From assembly GCA_018066165.1 (NCBI GenBank), contig JAGHRX010000112.1, positions 1 through 10,563 of the forward strand: a stretch of DNA of 10,563 nt, given 5' to 3'. The notes below the pieces were generated by a model. That model did no database searches. It saw nothing but the letters and a program-made list of their open reading frames with translations, and was not told where the DNA came from. Position 1 is the first letter of the stretch, and every line of letters begins with the position of its first letter. Of the stretch, positions 1 through 7,677 are shown piece after piece. Source of the DNA: UBA1723 sp018066165. GTDB taxonomy: Bacteria > Bacteroidota > Bacteroidia > Bacteroidales > Paludibacteraceae. The translations under genes were made by a program, and so were the position numbers.

Positions 1-23
1 TCTCTGTGGTTTTTATTTTTTAT

Positions 24-91
24 TGTGCTCGCCTACGGCTAGCACATTGAGGAGAGGCAAGGGCTTCCGCCCTTTGCAATCCTCAATTTTT
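24..91. other. Two adjacent stem-loops after the last operon gene
   Basis: Two inverted repeats lie side by side just beyond the stop codon of the 226-residue membrane protein. The first (24-46) pairs TGTGCT with AGCACA and GCC with GGC around a 3-nt loop. The second (47-86) has a perfect outer stem TTGAGGA/TCCTCAA and an inner stem 57-64/69-77 with one bulge. Read on the minus strand, its loop is GGAA, a GNRA-type tetraloop. On the plus strand the second stem is followed by TTTTT, so it could terminate a convergent plus-strand transcript. On the minus strand an A-rich stretch follows, so it is not a standard terminator for the operon. It could instead be an intercistronic structure or a dispersed palindromic repeat. 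The structure is seen directly; its role is not established. Confidence 0.5.
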
Positions 92-770
92 AGTCTTTGG
101 TGGTTTTATTATACCTCAGCAAACCAATGATGCCGCAAACCAAGGTGAGTGTTCCAAATGCTGCCAAAGCAAGCCATTCGACTGGATCTGAACCGTGGAA
201 GGTGGTAGTGCCGTTCACTGTGGCGACGACGCCAAGAATGAGAATCAGTGTGGATAGTAGGAATAGCACCTCCAGACGCAAATCTTTCTCCGGTATGAGC
301 CAACGTAATCCCCATGCTCCCGTCGGCATTATTATTCCGATAACTACTGCTAATGTCCACGCGATTATTGAGAAGTCGACGCCGGGAAAGGCGTATATGG
401 TTTGCACCAAAGCGTAGAATAGGACGGGGAAAACAAGTATGCCTGGAAAGAAGCGTAGAATGCGGTAGATCCAGATAGTGCGACGTCGCATCGGCTCTCC
501 ATACAACATCTTTCCAGAGAGAATGCAGTAGGCGATTTGCCAGAACACTTCAATCGTAAGCACCACACTCACATCAAGCATCAATGGTTGGTTTGCCAGC
601 CACGCCTGAATCTCATTTCTGCTTTGCTGGATTGCCCATTCCCACGTCATCCCCACAAAGATGGAGCATGTGGCAGTCACCACTGCCACTTGCCACCATT
701 TTAGAAAGGTCAGTTTTATCCAGGTGTTGAGAAACACCAGCACCATCAGAACAAGAACTATCGTCTCCAT
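90..770 (-). CDS. Polytopic inner-membrane protein of the hmu-type operon, function unknown
   Basis: This is a 226-residue protein with about six or seven hydrophobic segments (roughly residues 3-20, 26-44, 58-78, 97-120, 123-145, 155-175 and 190-212) and short charged loops, one containing MRRR. I recognise no catalytic motif. The start was set at METIVLVL rather than at an in-frame ATG 42 nt upstream. This ATG comes one base after the stop of the chelatase gene (TGA-T-ATG), with an AGGAAG-like ribosome site just before it, whereas the upstream ATG would force a 41-nt overlap. That spacing implies translational coupling with the chelatase. From memory, Porphyromonas and Bacteroides hmu loci carry a membrane protein of unknown function at this position, often followed by MotA/TolQ/ExbB-like and DUF2149 genes; those would lie left of the window. 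A transport or energy-coupling role is inference only. Confidence 0.85.
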   Translation of the reverse strand: METIVLVLMVLVFLNTWIKLTFLKWWQVAVVTATCSIFVGMTWEWAIQQSRNEIQAWLANQPLMLDVSVVLTIEVFWQIAYCILSGKMLYGEPMRRRTIWIYRILRFFPGILVFPVLFYALVQTIYAFPGVDFSIIAWTLAVVIGIIMPTGAWGLRWLIPEKDLRLEVLFLLSTLILILGVVATVNGTTTFHGSDPVEWLALAAFGTLTLVCGIIGLLRYNKTTKD

Positions 771-771
771 A

Positions 772-3700
772 TCACTCTTCCTCTGCTTTACGACGTTTGC
801 GCACCACGACAAGTATGATAATCAGCACCACGATGGCTATGCCGATCACTACCGATGTTGTGACGAGTGTGGTTGATGTCTCAGCTGAATCCATCAGCGT
901 CTCTTTCTTTAAGACGGTGCCGGATTTCTGCTCCTGCTCATTCTGCTGGGAGTAATTCTGTTGCTGTTCAAGTTGTTTGTCGCGAGCCTGTTGTTGGATT
1001 TTGCCCAACTGTTGCTTTTGTGCGTCAGTGGCGTGGAAATAACCTTTGTCCGCAGCTTGGAGCATCGACGTCGCCATCTGCTCCATAGCGGCAGGATTTT
1101 GTTGGCTTATAAACTGGTCGATGCCGAGTTTGAATTTATCGTCCACGTAGACGGCATAGATTTCATCCCACATTTGAGGGTCGATTGTGGATTGACGTGT
1201 CACGCTCCAGCCGTAGGTGTTTTGTATGATTTCCGCAAATCCAGCTGCTGATGAGGCTCCACCTTTCATCTTCTCTTTGATGTATGTCGGATTAAAGATT
1301 GTGGAGCGGCTCTCCACGCCAACAGCCTCTTTCAACTCCTGCATACGATTATGGTTACGGTTGCGATAGTCTGCCATATAGGCATCTGGTTCTTTGCCTG
1401 TGACCTCAGTGACGGCAAGATTGATTCCTCCCATAAATTCGTAAACGTGGTCGAGCGAAAGAGCACCCCAAGTGTTGGATTGACGAGGTTGTGTCACCAC
1501 ATCAGTGCGAGTAAGTGCTGCGGCGAAAGCTGCTTTGCTATAGCGTTCCCACCCGTCGACGCTGCCATAGAATGCTCCCATATTATTCATATAGACGTCG
1601 GCTATCTCACTTGTGTTCTGCCATCCACCTTGGCTCTGCACCATACCTTGTATGCCTGTGCCGTAGTTGCCATTCACACCTCCAAACACTCTGAATGATG
1701 CCATCTCACGAGCCTCCTTCGGGGATATCCCTTGTGATGTCAGATATTGTTCAGATTCGAGAACACCGGCTGCCACCTGGTTTTCAAACTTATCATCTTT
1801 GGCTGCGGCTGCCATCGTCACAGCACGGTTGATGAGATAGAGACGTGAGGCTGCCAAGTCTCGTAGCTGGCCGGATGTCTGCACCACCACGTCGATGCGA
1901 GGACGTCCAAGTTGCTCGCTTGGAATGAGTCTGATATCAGTGACACGACCGAACGCATCACGGATGGGCTCGATTCCAAGTAAATAGAATATCTGAGCTA
2001 TGGAAGCTCCTTCGGTCTCAATAAATTCTGAGCTCCACAGAGTGAAACTTACTTTGCGTGGTATGCTGTCGTGATGAGCCTTGCGATACATCTGGATTGT
2101 GCTTTCTGCCAATTCTTTACCTTTCTCCCACGCTTTGGCACTTGGTGTGTTTTCGGCATTCACTCCGTAGAGGTTTCGTCCTGTTGGCAAGGTACGTGGA
2201 TTGCTCACCACATCACCTCCAGTCGACGGAGCTGTATATCCACCGTTCAAGGCATTCAACAGTGATTTCATCTCTTGCTCAGGTGCGGAAAGTAGTCCAC
2301 TACGGTAGTTGGTTACGTTTTCGATAGTGTGGCAAAACTCCATTATTGCGCGGCTCTCGTTTTTCTCAGCTTCGGTGTAATGAGGCAAAAACTGCTCTAT
2401 CATGGTTTCCATATCTTGTCCGCCCTGGTTGGATTCAGACGATTTTAGCCCCATCGCTTCTGCCATCTTTTTAAGTGCAGACGCAGGGGCTCCCATCATT
2501 TTTGCCATTGCCAAAGCTTTGCGTGGATCCATATCTTTGCCTGCCTCTTTCATCTTTGCAATCTTGGCAGAATCCGTTGTCGACGATTTTTCGTCGACAA
2601 CGGGGGCTGGTTTTACCTTTTTCTTCATAGATCCCATAATCCGCATCATAGCCATCATATCCATTGGCTTAGTGTCATTCTCTATTTTCCTTGCTTTGGC
2701 AAGTTGCTCTGACGTGATGTGTGCCAATCTGCAAACCAAAGCGTCGTCGGCTTTTACGTCGCCTTTAAGTATTTGATTGACAAGCGTGCGGGCCGGTTGC
2801 AGGTATTGTTTGCTAAAACGGGATTGATGCTTCTCCACGTCGTCTGCCACTCGTCCCATCTGTTTGTCCAATGCCAACAGACTGTATGCGATTGGGTCGG
2901 TTGCCATAGCGATAACTGATGATGTGATGCGTATATCTTCGTAAGGCTCACCTAAGGTGTATAACTGGCCTGTCATCTTTTCGTTTATGATCTCCTCTGC
3001 AAACTGCTCGACGCGGGCAATCTCCTGCTCATTCCAGATGGAAACGATGCTCGAATCCAAACGCAAATCACGATGGATGCCCATCTCCACAGCAATTTTC
3101 TTTACTTTGTTAGCATTCTCATCTGATGGCTTGGCTCCGTATTGCTCAAGAGCAGAAGTCAAATCCTTGTATTGATTACGAAGCTCACTCTCCATAAACG
3201 GAGCCGTTAGATGGCTTTGTATTCCGGCATACGTGCGTCGTTTAGCAATCAACGCCTCTCCTACATTGCCTATGGTGTAGATGTAGAAATGAGGCAGATG
3301 TCCGACCATCTTGTCTGGCCAATCCTCACTCGACAATGCCACCTGTTTGCGTGGAGTGTATTCCAAACCTCCGTGTGTGCCGAAGTGGATCAACGCGTCG
3401 GCTTGGAAATCCTCACGAATCCAACGATATGTTTCTTGGAATTGTAGAGTTGGATCTTTGCCAGTACCGTGAACGATGGCAAACGTGTCTGATCCTTCTC
3501 CTGCCATTGGTTGTGGCATAATTTGGATATTTCCGTAGTCTTGTTGGCTCAAACGGAAATCTTCCACTCTTGCTGGCAGATTGTCGACGCGATAGCCTTC
3601 TGATTTAAGTCTTTTCAAAAGGTTGTAGAGCGACGGGATGCCTTCCAAACCTGCGGCGGAAAGTGTATTCTGGCGTGGATTGCCAAAATAGACGATGGCA

Positions 3701-4791
3701 ATCTTCTTCTCACTGTTCTTCTTCTGCTTCAGATTTATGTAGCCTTGAATAGTCTTGACGAATGTTTCCAATCTGTCTGGAATAGCATAAACCTCACGAA
3801 GTCCGTCGTCGTTCACACGTTGGGCAAAAAGCACGTAGGGACGGATTGCACCGTCGACCTCGGGCACAACTAAACTTTGGGATAGGAATCCGCCTTGCAT
3901 TCCCTGTTTGTCTGCCATCCACTCTTCTGTGAGCGTGTTGACATTAAGCGGACAGAATAGAGGAATATTAGTATGTTCAAGATATCTAACCATTGCGTCG
4001 CCCATACGTCCGTGAGCAAAATTGACAATTGCTGATGGCGCGATGCTGTCGAGAATATCCATGTCGGCCTGAGCATTGACATTTGGCAGAATATATGCTG
4101 TGTGACCGGCTTTTTCAAGTGAGGCACAAAGTTCATACGGTGAACCCATGGCTCCTGTCAAGATGATATGACTGCCATTGAGGTTGACATTGTGTTTGTC
4201 GAGATACGACTCATATTCAGCCACACTTTGGAATCCAACCTCTTCGTCGTTGGGATTGTCGAGATTGGAATGGATCAAAAGATAGCGACGTTGAGGAACG
4301 ACGGAATCGATCTCTCCTTTGCATATTATTTTCCCGTCGACGTGGGTACGGACATAATTGAGCATCGAGCGATAGTTCACTCGGCTTGCTCCATTCAGAT
4401 AGGCTTTGAGAGTATCGGCTGTCGTGCTGTCCACACCTACGATTGCATTGGCAGGATTAGTGGCCATAGTGGTGAGGATAGGGTGGCCCAACAGTGCAGC
4501 CATCTCAATATGGTCTCGCTGCTCTTCTGTGATGCGGAGCCCCATGCCATTGATGAAAACCATATCATATTTCTCAATCTCATTCACTTTTTCCAGTGGC
4601 AGCTCCTCGATATCAATCATCGGATTGTCGTTGGCTTTGTTGATTACTCCAAGCTGTAGAGCCTGGTAGTTGATAAATGCCACTTTCGTACTTGAAAACC
4701 AAGTGCGATAGATACTTACAAGGGCAACCACCACAAGGATGGCTGCCAATGCAGATAGTACAATTTGTTTAATTCTACTTTTGTATTTCAT
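772..4791 (-). CDS. hmuS: HmuS-type CobN/Mg-chelatase H-like protein, membrane anchored at both ends
   Basis: This 1339-residue protein belongs to the CobN/ChlH/BchH superfamily, which handles metal-tetrapyrroles. Family signatures are visible in order: HFGTHGGLEY (469-478, with the HG..E residues conserved in chelatases), GGYTAPSTGGD followed by PTGRN (from 850), LWSSEFIETEG (918-928), then GRPRIDVVV, YGTGIQ and the SLDHVYEFMGG block. It is not an ordinary cytoplasmic cobaltochelatase. A single membrane helix (about 10-28) follows a basic N-terminus and another (about 1308-1330) precedes RKRRK, so the positive-inside rule places the whole domain in the periplasm. No CobS/CobT or ChlI/ChlD ATPase gene is present. 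Residues 710-797 form a Met- and Lys-rich insertion, and a Gln-rich stretch precedes the last helix. The start overlaps the receptor gene by 17 nt. Position after an HmuR-like receptor fits HmuS, reported to release iron from heme; the exact reaction here is inferred. Confidence 0.9.
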   Translation of the reverse strand: MKYKSRIKQIVLSALAAILVVVALVSIYRTWFSSTKVAFINYQALQLGVINKANDNPMIDIEELPLEKVNEIEKYDMVFINGMGLRITEEQRDHIEMAALLGHPILTTMATNPANAIVGVDSTTADTLKAYLNGASRVNYRSMLNYVRTHVDGKIICKGEIDSVVPQRRYLLIHSNLDNPNDEEVGFQSVAEYESYLDKHNVNLNGSHIILTGAMGSPYELCASLEKAGHTAYILPNVNAQADMDILDSIAPSAIVNFAHGRMGDAMVRYLEHTNIPLFCPLNVNTLTEEWMADKQGMQGGFLSQSLVVPEVDGAIRPYVLFAQRVNDDGLREVYAIPDRLETFVKTIQGYINLKQKKNSEKKIAIVYFGNPRQNTLSAAGLEGIPSLYNLLKRLKSEGYRVDNLPARVEDFRLSQQDYGNIQIMPQPMAGEGSDTFAIVHGTGKDPTLQFQETYRWIREDFQADALIHFGTHGGLEYTPRKQVALSSEDWPDKMVGHLPHFYIYTIGNVGEALIAKRRTYAGIQSHLTAPFMESELRNQYKDLTSALEQYGAKPSDENANKVKKIAVEMGIHRDLRLDSSIVSIWNEQEIARVEQFAEEIINEKMTGQLYTLGEPYEDIRITSSVIAMATDPIAYSLLALDKQMGRVADDVEKHQSRFSKQYLQPARTLVNQILKGDVKADDALVCRLAHITSEQLAKARKIENDTKPMDMMAMMRIMGSMKKKVKPAPVVDEKSSTTDSAKIAKMKEAGKDMDPRKALAMAKMMGAPASALKKMAEAMGLKSSESNQGGQDMETMIEQFLPHYTEAEKNESRAIMEFCHTIENVTNYRSGLLSAPEQEMKSLLNALNGGYTAPSTGGDVVSNPRTLPTGRNLYGVNAENTPSAKAWEKGKELAESTIQMYRKAHHDSIPRKVSFTLWSSEFIETEGASIAQIFYLLGIEPIRDAFGRVTDIRLIPSEQLGRPRIDVVVQTSGQLRDLAASRLYLINRAVTMAAAAKDDKFENQVAAGVLESEQYLTSQGISPKEAREMASFRVFGGVNGNYGTGIQGMVQSQGGWQNTSEIADVYMNNMGAFYGSVDGWERYSKAAFAAALTRTDVVTQPRQSNTWGALSLDHVYEFMGGINLAVTEVTGKEPDAYMADYRNRNHNRMQELKEAVGVESRSTIFNPTYIKEKMKGGASSAAGFAEIIQNTYGWSVTRQSTIDPQMWDEIYAVYVDDKFKLGIDQFISQQNPAAMEQMATSMLQAADKGYFHATDAQKQQLGKIQQQARDKQLEQQQNYSQQNEQEQKSGTVLKKETLMDSAETSTTLVTTSVVIGIAIVVLIIILVVVRKRRKAEEE
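2574..2603. repeat. Perfect 13-bp inverted repeat inside the chelatase gene
   Basis: CCGTTGTCGACGA and TCGTCGACAACGG are exact inverse complements separated by four bases (TTTT on the plus strand, AAAA on the coding strand). The hairpin lies in the codons for the low-complexity linker (residues about 730-739, within VVDEKSSTT) between chelatase blocks. Each arm contains one GTCGAC. There is no T-run after it on the coding strand, so it is not an obvious terminator. It may be an mRNA structure that slows translation between domains, or the remnant of a palindromic repeat insertion. Confidence 0.85.
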
Positions 4792-7120
4792 CTTTCTTTT
4801 TGAATAAACGGTCGATATCTAATGATGCTCCTACGCTATAGTTGCGTCCTGTGGTCATAGGTGAACTATAACCGTAGAATTTCGGAATAAAGTTGAAGAG
4901 GTTGTCGACGGTGAAATTCACCTTGACTCCTTTGCATATTCGTTGCTGAAGCATCAGTTTCCATAGTGTGTAGCCGGGATCTGCGTCTTCGGTTTCCTTT
5001 TGAGGTTTACCTTGCATGCGTCCGCTCAAACCTATGTTAAATCCATAGTTGTCAGTAAACTGATGGTCGTAATCCACACGCCAGGTCATAGAATGGTTGC
5101 GAGGCTGAGTGAAGTAGCTGCCTATATTAGCACCGTCGGTATGGGTGTAGGCGTAACTATACTTGATCCCAAAGCCACATTTCAATTTATACTGCATGGA
5201 TAGGTCGGCTCCAGTCACAGTCACTCCATCCTCATTGCTGTATAGTGAACTGGTCAATGCTCTGCGAGTGACACCGTTGGCGTCGACGTAGGAATAAGAG
5301 TCCTTGTCGGCATCATAACTGATGGATGGATCATGATAATCCACTTGGTAACCGCCTCTCTCGTATGTCTCGTCCTCCACCCAGTATTTGCTGATTGAGC
5401 TTACTCGTTTGTCGAAGATGTTGCAGTAGCCCATCAGAGTGATGTTGTATGAACCGTCGAAGATATTATCGTTGTCGAGACGCCCGTTGTGCTCGAACGC
5501 AAGATTGAAATTGTTGCTTTTCTCTGGGTCGAGATCGGGATTTCCGCAGATGATATAGCCCATATTTCCCATGTCGAACTGCATATACATCTCTTTAAGG
5601 GTAGGGGCACGGAATCCTCCGGCGTAACTTGCTCGAAGCGACACTTTGTTCCATTTGTACATCGCTGCCAAACGAGCTGTGGTAGCCTGTTTTTGAGAGG
5701 CAGAGAAGTAGTCGTGTCGCACACTACCAATGAAGTTCAATCGTTTGGTTGGGTTGTAGTCAAACTGAGCGAAGATATCCCAGTTGTTTTGCTCGTGCTC
5801 CGTATTGTCGAGAAATTGGTAGGTCGACAAATAGTCGTGCATGAAATCAGAACCAAGAGTCAAGACATTTCTTCCAAACTCTTGATTGTAGAGCAGATGA
5901 GCCACATTTTGTGTGTTGTTGTAGTCGTGGTCGTGGGTGCGTGTGCCATCTGGCTGATAATTAGCCTTATCGTATTTGTCGTAGCTGTACGACGCTTCCA
6001 GATTACGACCATTCTTCCAGTCGTAGACCGCTTTTAGTCCACCGCTGTAGCCATGAAAATGATATTCGTATGTGTCACGGTAATTCTCACGGTAGAAATA
6101 GCCTCCACGAGCTGTAAATTTCAAATGTTCATTGGGGGTGAAGACGAGTCTCTCTTTGATGTTGTGGTTTCTGTTTCCATAAAGTCGACTCAGTTTTGAT
6201 TTCGTCGCAGGTAATTCTCTTCCGTCGAGAATAGCCTGAGCTTGTTCCAAAGCCGACGGAGCGTCGGTAGGAAGATTGATATTGTCTATTTTAGTTTGCT
6301 GGTAACTTGTCTGGCTGTTCCATTTTTTGATATTAAACGAAACAGATCCTCCGTTTCTCCACTCATTACCCATGGAAGAATAGCGGGAGTTGATATTGGC
6401 AGTCCACGGCTCGGAGCTTTCTCTGCTTATGATGTTGATTACTCCACCTACAGCGTTGCTTCCATATAATGCCGACGAAGCTCCCTTCACAATTTCGATT
6501 CTACCCACGTTGTCCAAATCCAGACGGTTGTAGTCGGTGTTGTCCATTGTCTCACCTGCCAGACGTTCTCCATCCACAAGGAAGAGCACTGCGTTACCAC
6601 CAAAACCATTCATGTTGAGCGACGTCTCCTGGCTCATAGCATAACCAAACTCCAGACCTGGCAATTCTTGCGTCAGCATATCCTGAATGTTGGTAGCGTC
6701 AGTTTTTTTGATATCATCAATGTTAATCAGACGAGTGACCACCGGCACTTCCATCAAAGTCTTGGGAGTCATGGTCGCAGTCACAACGACCTGGTCAAGA
6801 GTGGTCTGGTCCTCGGCAAGACGCACATTGCAGTATACTTCGTCTTTGGAATCTTTCACTGTCACTTTCTTAGGTTCAAAACCAACATAAGTGACCTCAA
6901 GTTGGCAGTTGCCAGGCATAACCTTCAACTGGTAGTTGCCATGGGCGTCAGTGGCTGTGGCAGCGTCACGTTGCCCTTTGGCAGTGACGTATGCACCAAT
7001 CAGTGGCTCCCCATGTTCATCAGTCACCTTCCCCTTGACCACTCTCTGTTCAGCCCACATTATGGAAGAGAGCGACGTCAAAGTACATAATATAATCAAC
7101 CTCAATCGTTTCATCACCAT
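4775..7120 (-). CDS. hmuR: HmuR-like TonB-dependent outer-membrane heme receptor
   Basis: This is a 781-residue TonB-dependent receptor. A signal peptide (about 1-23, ending in WA before EQRVVKG) is followed by a carboxypeptidase-regulatory-like beta-sandwich (about 27-105). Next come the plug (about 108-235, with LVDGERL around D183 and VKGASSALYGSNAVGG) and then a 22-strand-type barrel to the C-terminus. FRAP (503-506) and NPDL (527-530) are the paired boxes of heme receptors and support heme or a related tetrapyrrole as substrate. Unusually, no histidine lies between the boxes; the segment holds M511, M513, M517, M520 and C525. The plug also lacks histidine (none from 61 to 318). A second in-frame ATG at 7114 (MKRL) is an equally plausible start. 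The gene follows the lipoprotein and overlaps the chelatase gene, as hmuR and hmuS do in Porphyromonas. The substrate is inferred, not shown. Confidence 0.9.
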   Translation of the reverse strand: MVMKRLRLIILCTLTSLSSIMWAEQRVVKGKVTDEHGEPLIGAYVTAKGQRDAATATDAHGNYQLKVMPGNCQLEVTYVGFEPKKVTVKDSKDEVYCNVRLAEDQTTLDQVVVTATMTPKTLMEVPVVTRLINIDDIKKTDATNIQDMLTQELPGLEFGYAMSQETSLNMNGFGGNAVLFLVDGERLAGETMDNTDYNRLDLDNVGRIEIVKGASSALYGSNAVGGVINIISRESSEPWTANINSRYSSMGNEWRNGGSVSFNIKKWNSQTSYQQTKIDNINLPTDAPSALEQAQAILDGRELPATKSKLSRLYGNRNHNIKERLVFTPNEHLKFTARGGYFYRENYRDTYEYHFHGYSGGLKAVYDWKNGRNLEASYSYDKYDKANYQPDGTRTHDHDYNNTQNVAHLLYNQEFGRNVLTLGSDFMHDYLSTYQFLDNTEHEQNNWDIFAQFDYNPTKRLNFIGSVRHDYFSASQKQATTARLAAMYKWNKVSLRASYAGGFRAPTLKEMYMQFDMGNMGYIICGNPDLDPEKSNNFNLAFEHNGRLDNDNIFDGSYNITLMGYCNIFDKRVSSISKYWVEDETYERGGYQVDYHDPSISYDADKDSYSYVDANGVTRRALTSSLYSNEDGVTVTGADLSMQYKLKCGFGIKYSYAYTHTDGANIGSYFTQPRNHSMTWRVDYDHQFTDNYGFNIGLSGRMQGKPQKETEDADPGYTLWKLMLQQRICKGVKVNFTVDNLFNFIPKFYGYSSPMTTGRNYSVGASLDIDRLFKKKDEIQK

Positions 7121-7127
7121 TGTTTAG

Positions 7128-7157
7128 ATGGATGTGAGACGCACATCCATGCGTCTC
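7128..7157 (-). promoter_or_regulatory. Two mutually exclusive hairpins just upstream of the receptor start
   Basis: In the 53-nt gap between lipoprotein and receptor genes, two perfect inverted repeats share bases. One is ATGGATGTG (7128-7136) with CACATCCAT (7142-7150), 9 bp with a 5-nt loop. The other is GAGACGCA (7136-7143) with TGCGTCTC (7150-7157), 8 bp with a 6-nt loop. In the minus-strand mRNA the GAGACGCA hairpin forms first. The 9-bp hairpin would end only seven bases before the receptor ATG and could hide the ribosome-binding region. The layout suggests a translational switch or an mRNA processing/stability element. I also recall GTAGAGACGC...GCGTCTC palindromes as dispersed repeats in some bacteria, so a mobile palindromic repeat is the main alternative. 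Confidence 0.55.
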
Positions 7158-7173
7158 TACATTCAATGTTCGT

Positions 7174-7668
7174 TTATTTCTTCTCTCCTTTGAATGACAC
7201 CAACATAGCCATAGGCATTTTGCCATATTGTAGGCTGTATGTGATTGCTGCAGTGTTGGCAGATACAACTACAGCGACATTGCTGAAAGTGTAGGCTTTG
7301 TCTGTTCCGTTCACATTGACACTTCCTGCGATGCTCTCTGCTGTGGCAGTGTAGACATTGTTGGAAGCTGAGGCTTTAAGGTCGCAAGTAAGAGAAGGAA
7401 GAGCCATCGCACCCGAACCTGCCGACGGAGTGACAAGCTGGATAGTGTTGTCGTCGACCTTGTTGATTGTCATCACAACCTGAGTCGTGTCTCCACTTCC
7501 CATAACAGTAAGGACATAATCGCCATTGTATGAGCCGACCATAGCTTCCGCTACAGAAACAGTGGATGCTGGGGTGTTGTCATCGTCGTCGTCGTCATCA
7601 CAAGATGAAACACTCATTGTCATAGTGGCTGCGGCTATCATCATAGCCAAGAAATTTTTTGCTTTCAT
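7174..7668 (-). CDS. Surface-type lipoprotein, calycin-like beta-barrel candidate
   Basis: This is a 164-residue lipoprotein. A hydrophobic signal peptide ends in the lipobox V-S-S-C (C23), followed at once by seven aspartates (24-30). An acidic run after the lipid cysteine is the Bacteroidetes lipoprotein export signal type, so surface display is likely. The rest alternates short beta-strands (GSYNGDYVLTV, VVMTINKVDDNTIQLVT and so on) and ends in YGKMPMAMLVSFKGEKK. This resembles the calycin-like beta-barrel family of Bacteroidetes, recognised by pattern only. The protein contains no histidine. It sits 9 nt after the PepSY gene and before the receptor, the place HmuY occupies in Porphyromonas, so a heme-capturing or receptor-partner role is plausible. 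I see no clear HmuY similarity. The aspartate run is encoded by a GAC/GAT triplet tract that could vary in length without shifting frame. Confidence 0.8.
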   Translation of the reverse strand: MKAKNFLAMMIAAATMTMSVSSCDDDDDDDNTPASTVSVAEAMVGSYNGDYVLTVMGSGDTTQVVMTINKVDDNTIQLVTPSAGSGAMALPSLTCDLKASASNNVYTATAESIAGSVNVNGTDKAYTFSNVAVVVSANTAAITYSLQYGKMPMAMLVSFKGEKK

Positions 7669-7677
7669 TTTTTTATG

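Noticed and set aside
4168..4659. 163-codon plus-strand open frame antisense to the chelatase gene
   Set aside because: It lies wholly within a conserved CobN-like gene and its translation has no recognisable family features.
772..4791. Annotation as the cobalt-inserting CobN subunit of B12 synthesis
   Set aside because: Both ends are membrane anchors facing a periplasmic domain, no CobS/CobT or other B12 genes are present, and the neighbours are heme-uptake genes.
5489..6037. 182-codon plus-strand open frame antisense to the receptor gene
   Set aside because: It is a shadow of the well-supported receptor coding sequence, with no domain pattern and no promoter or ribosome site of its own.
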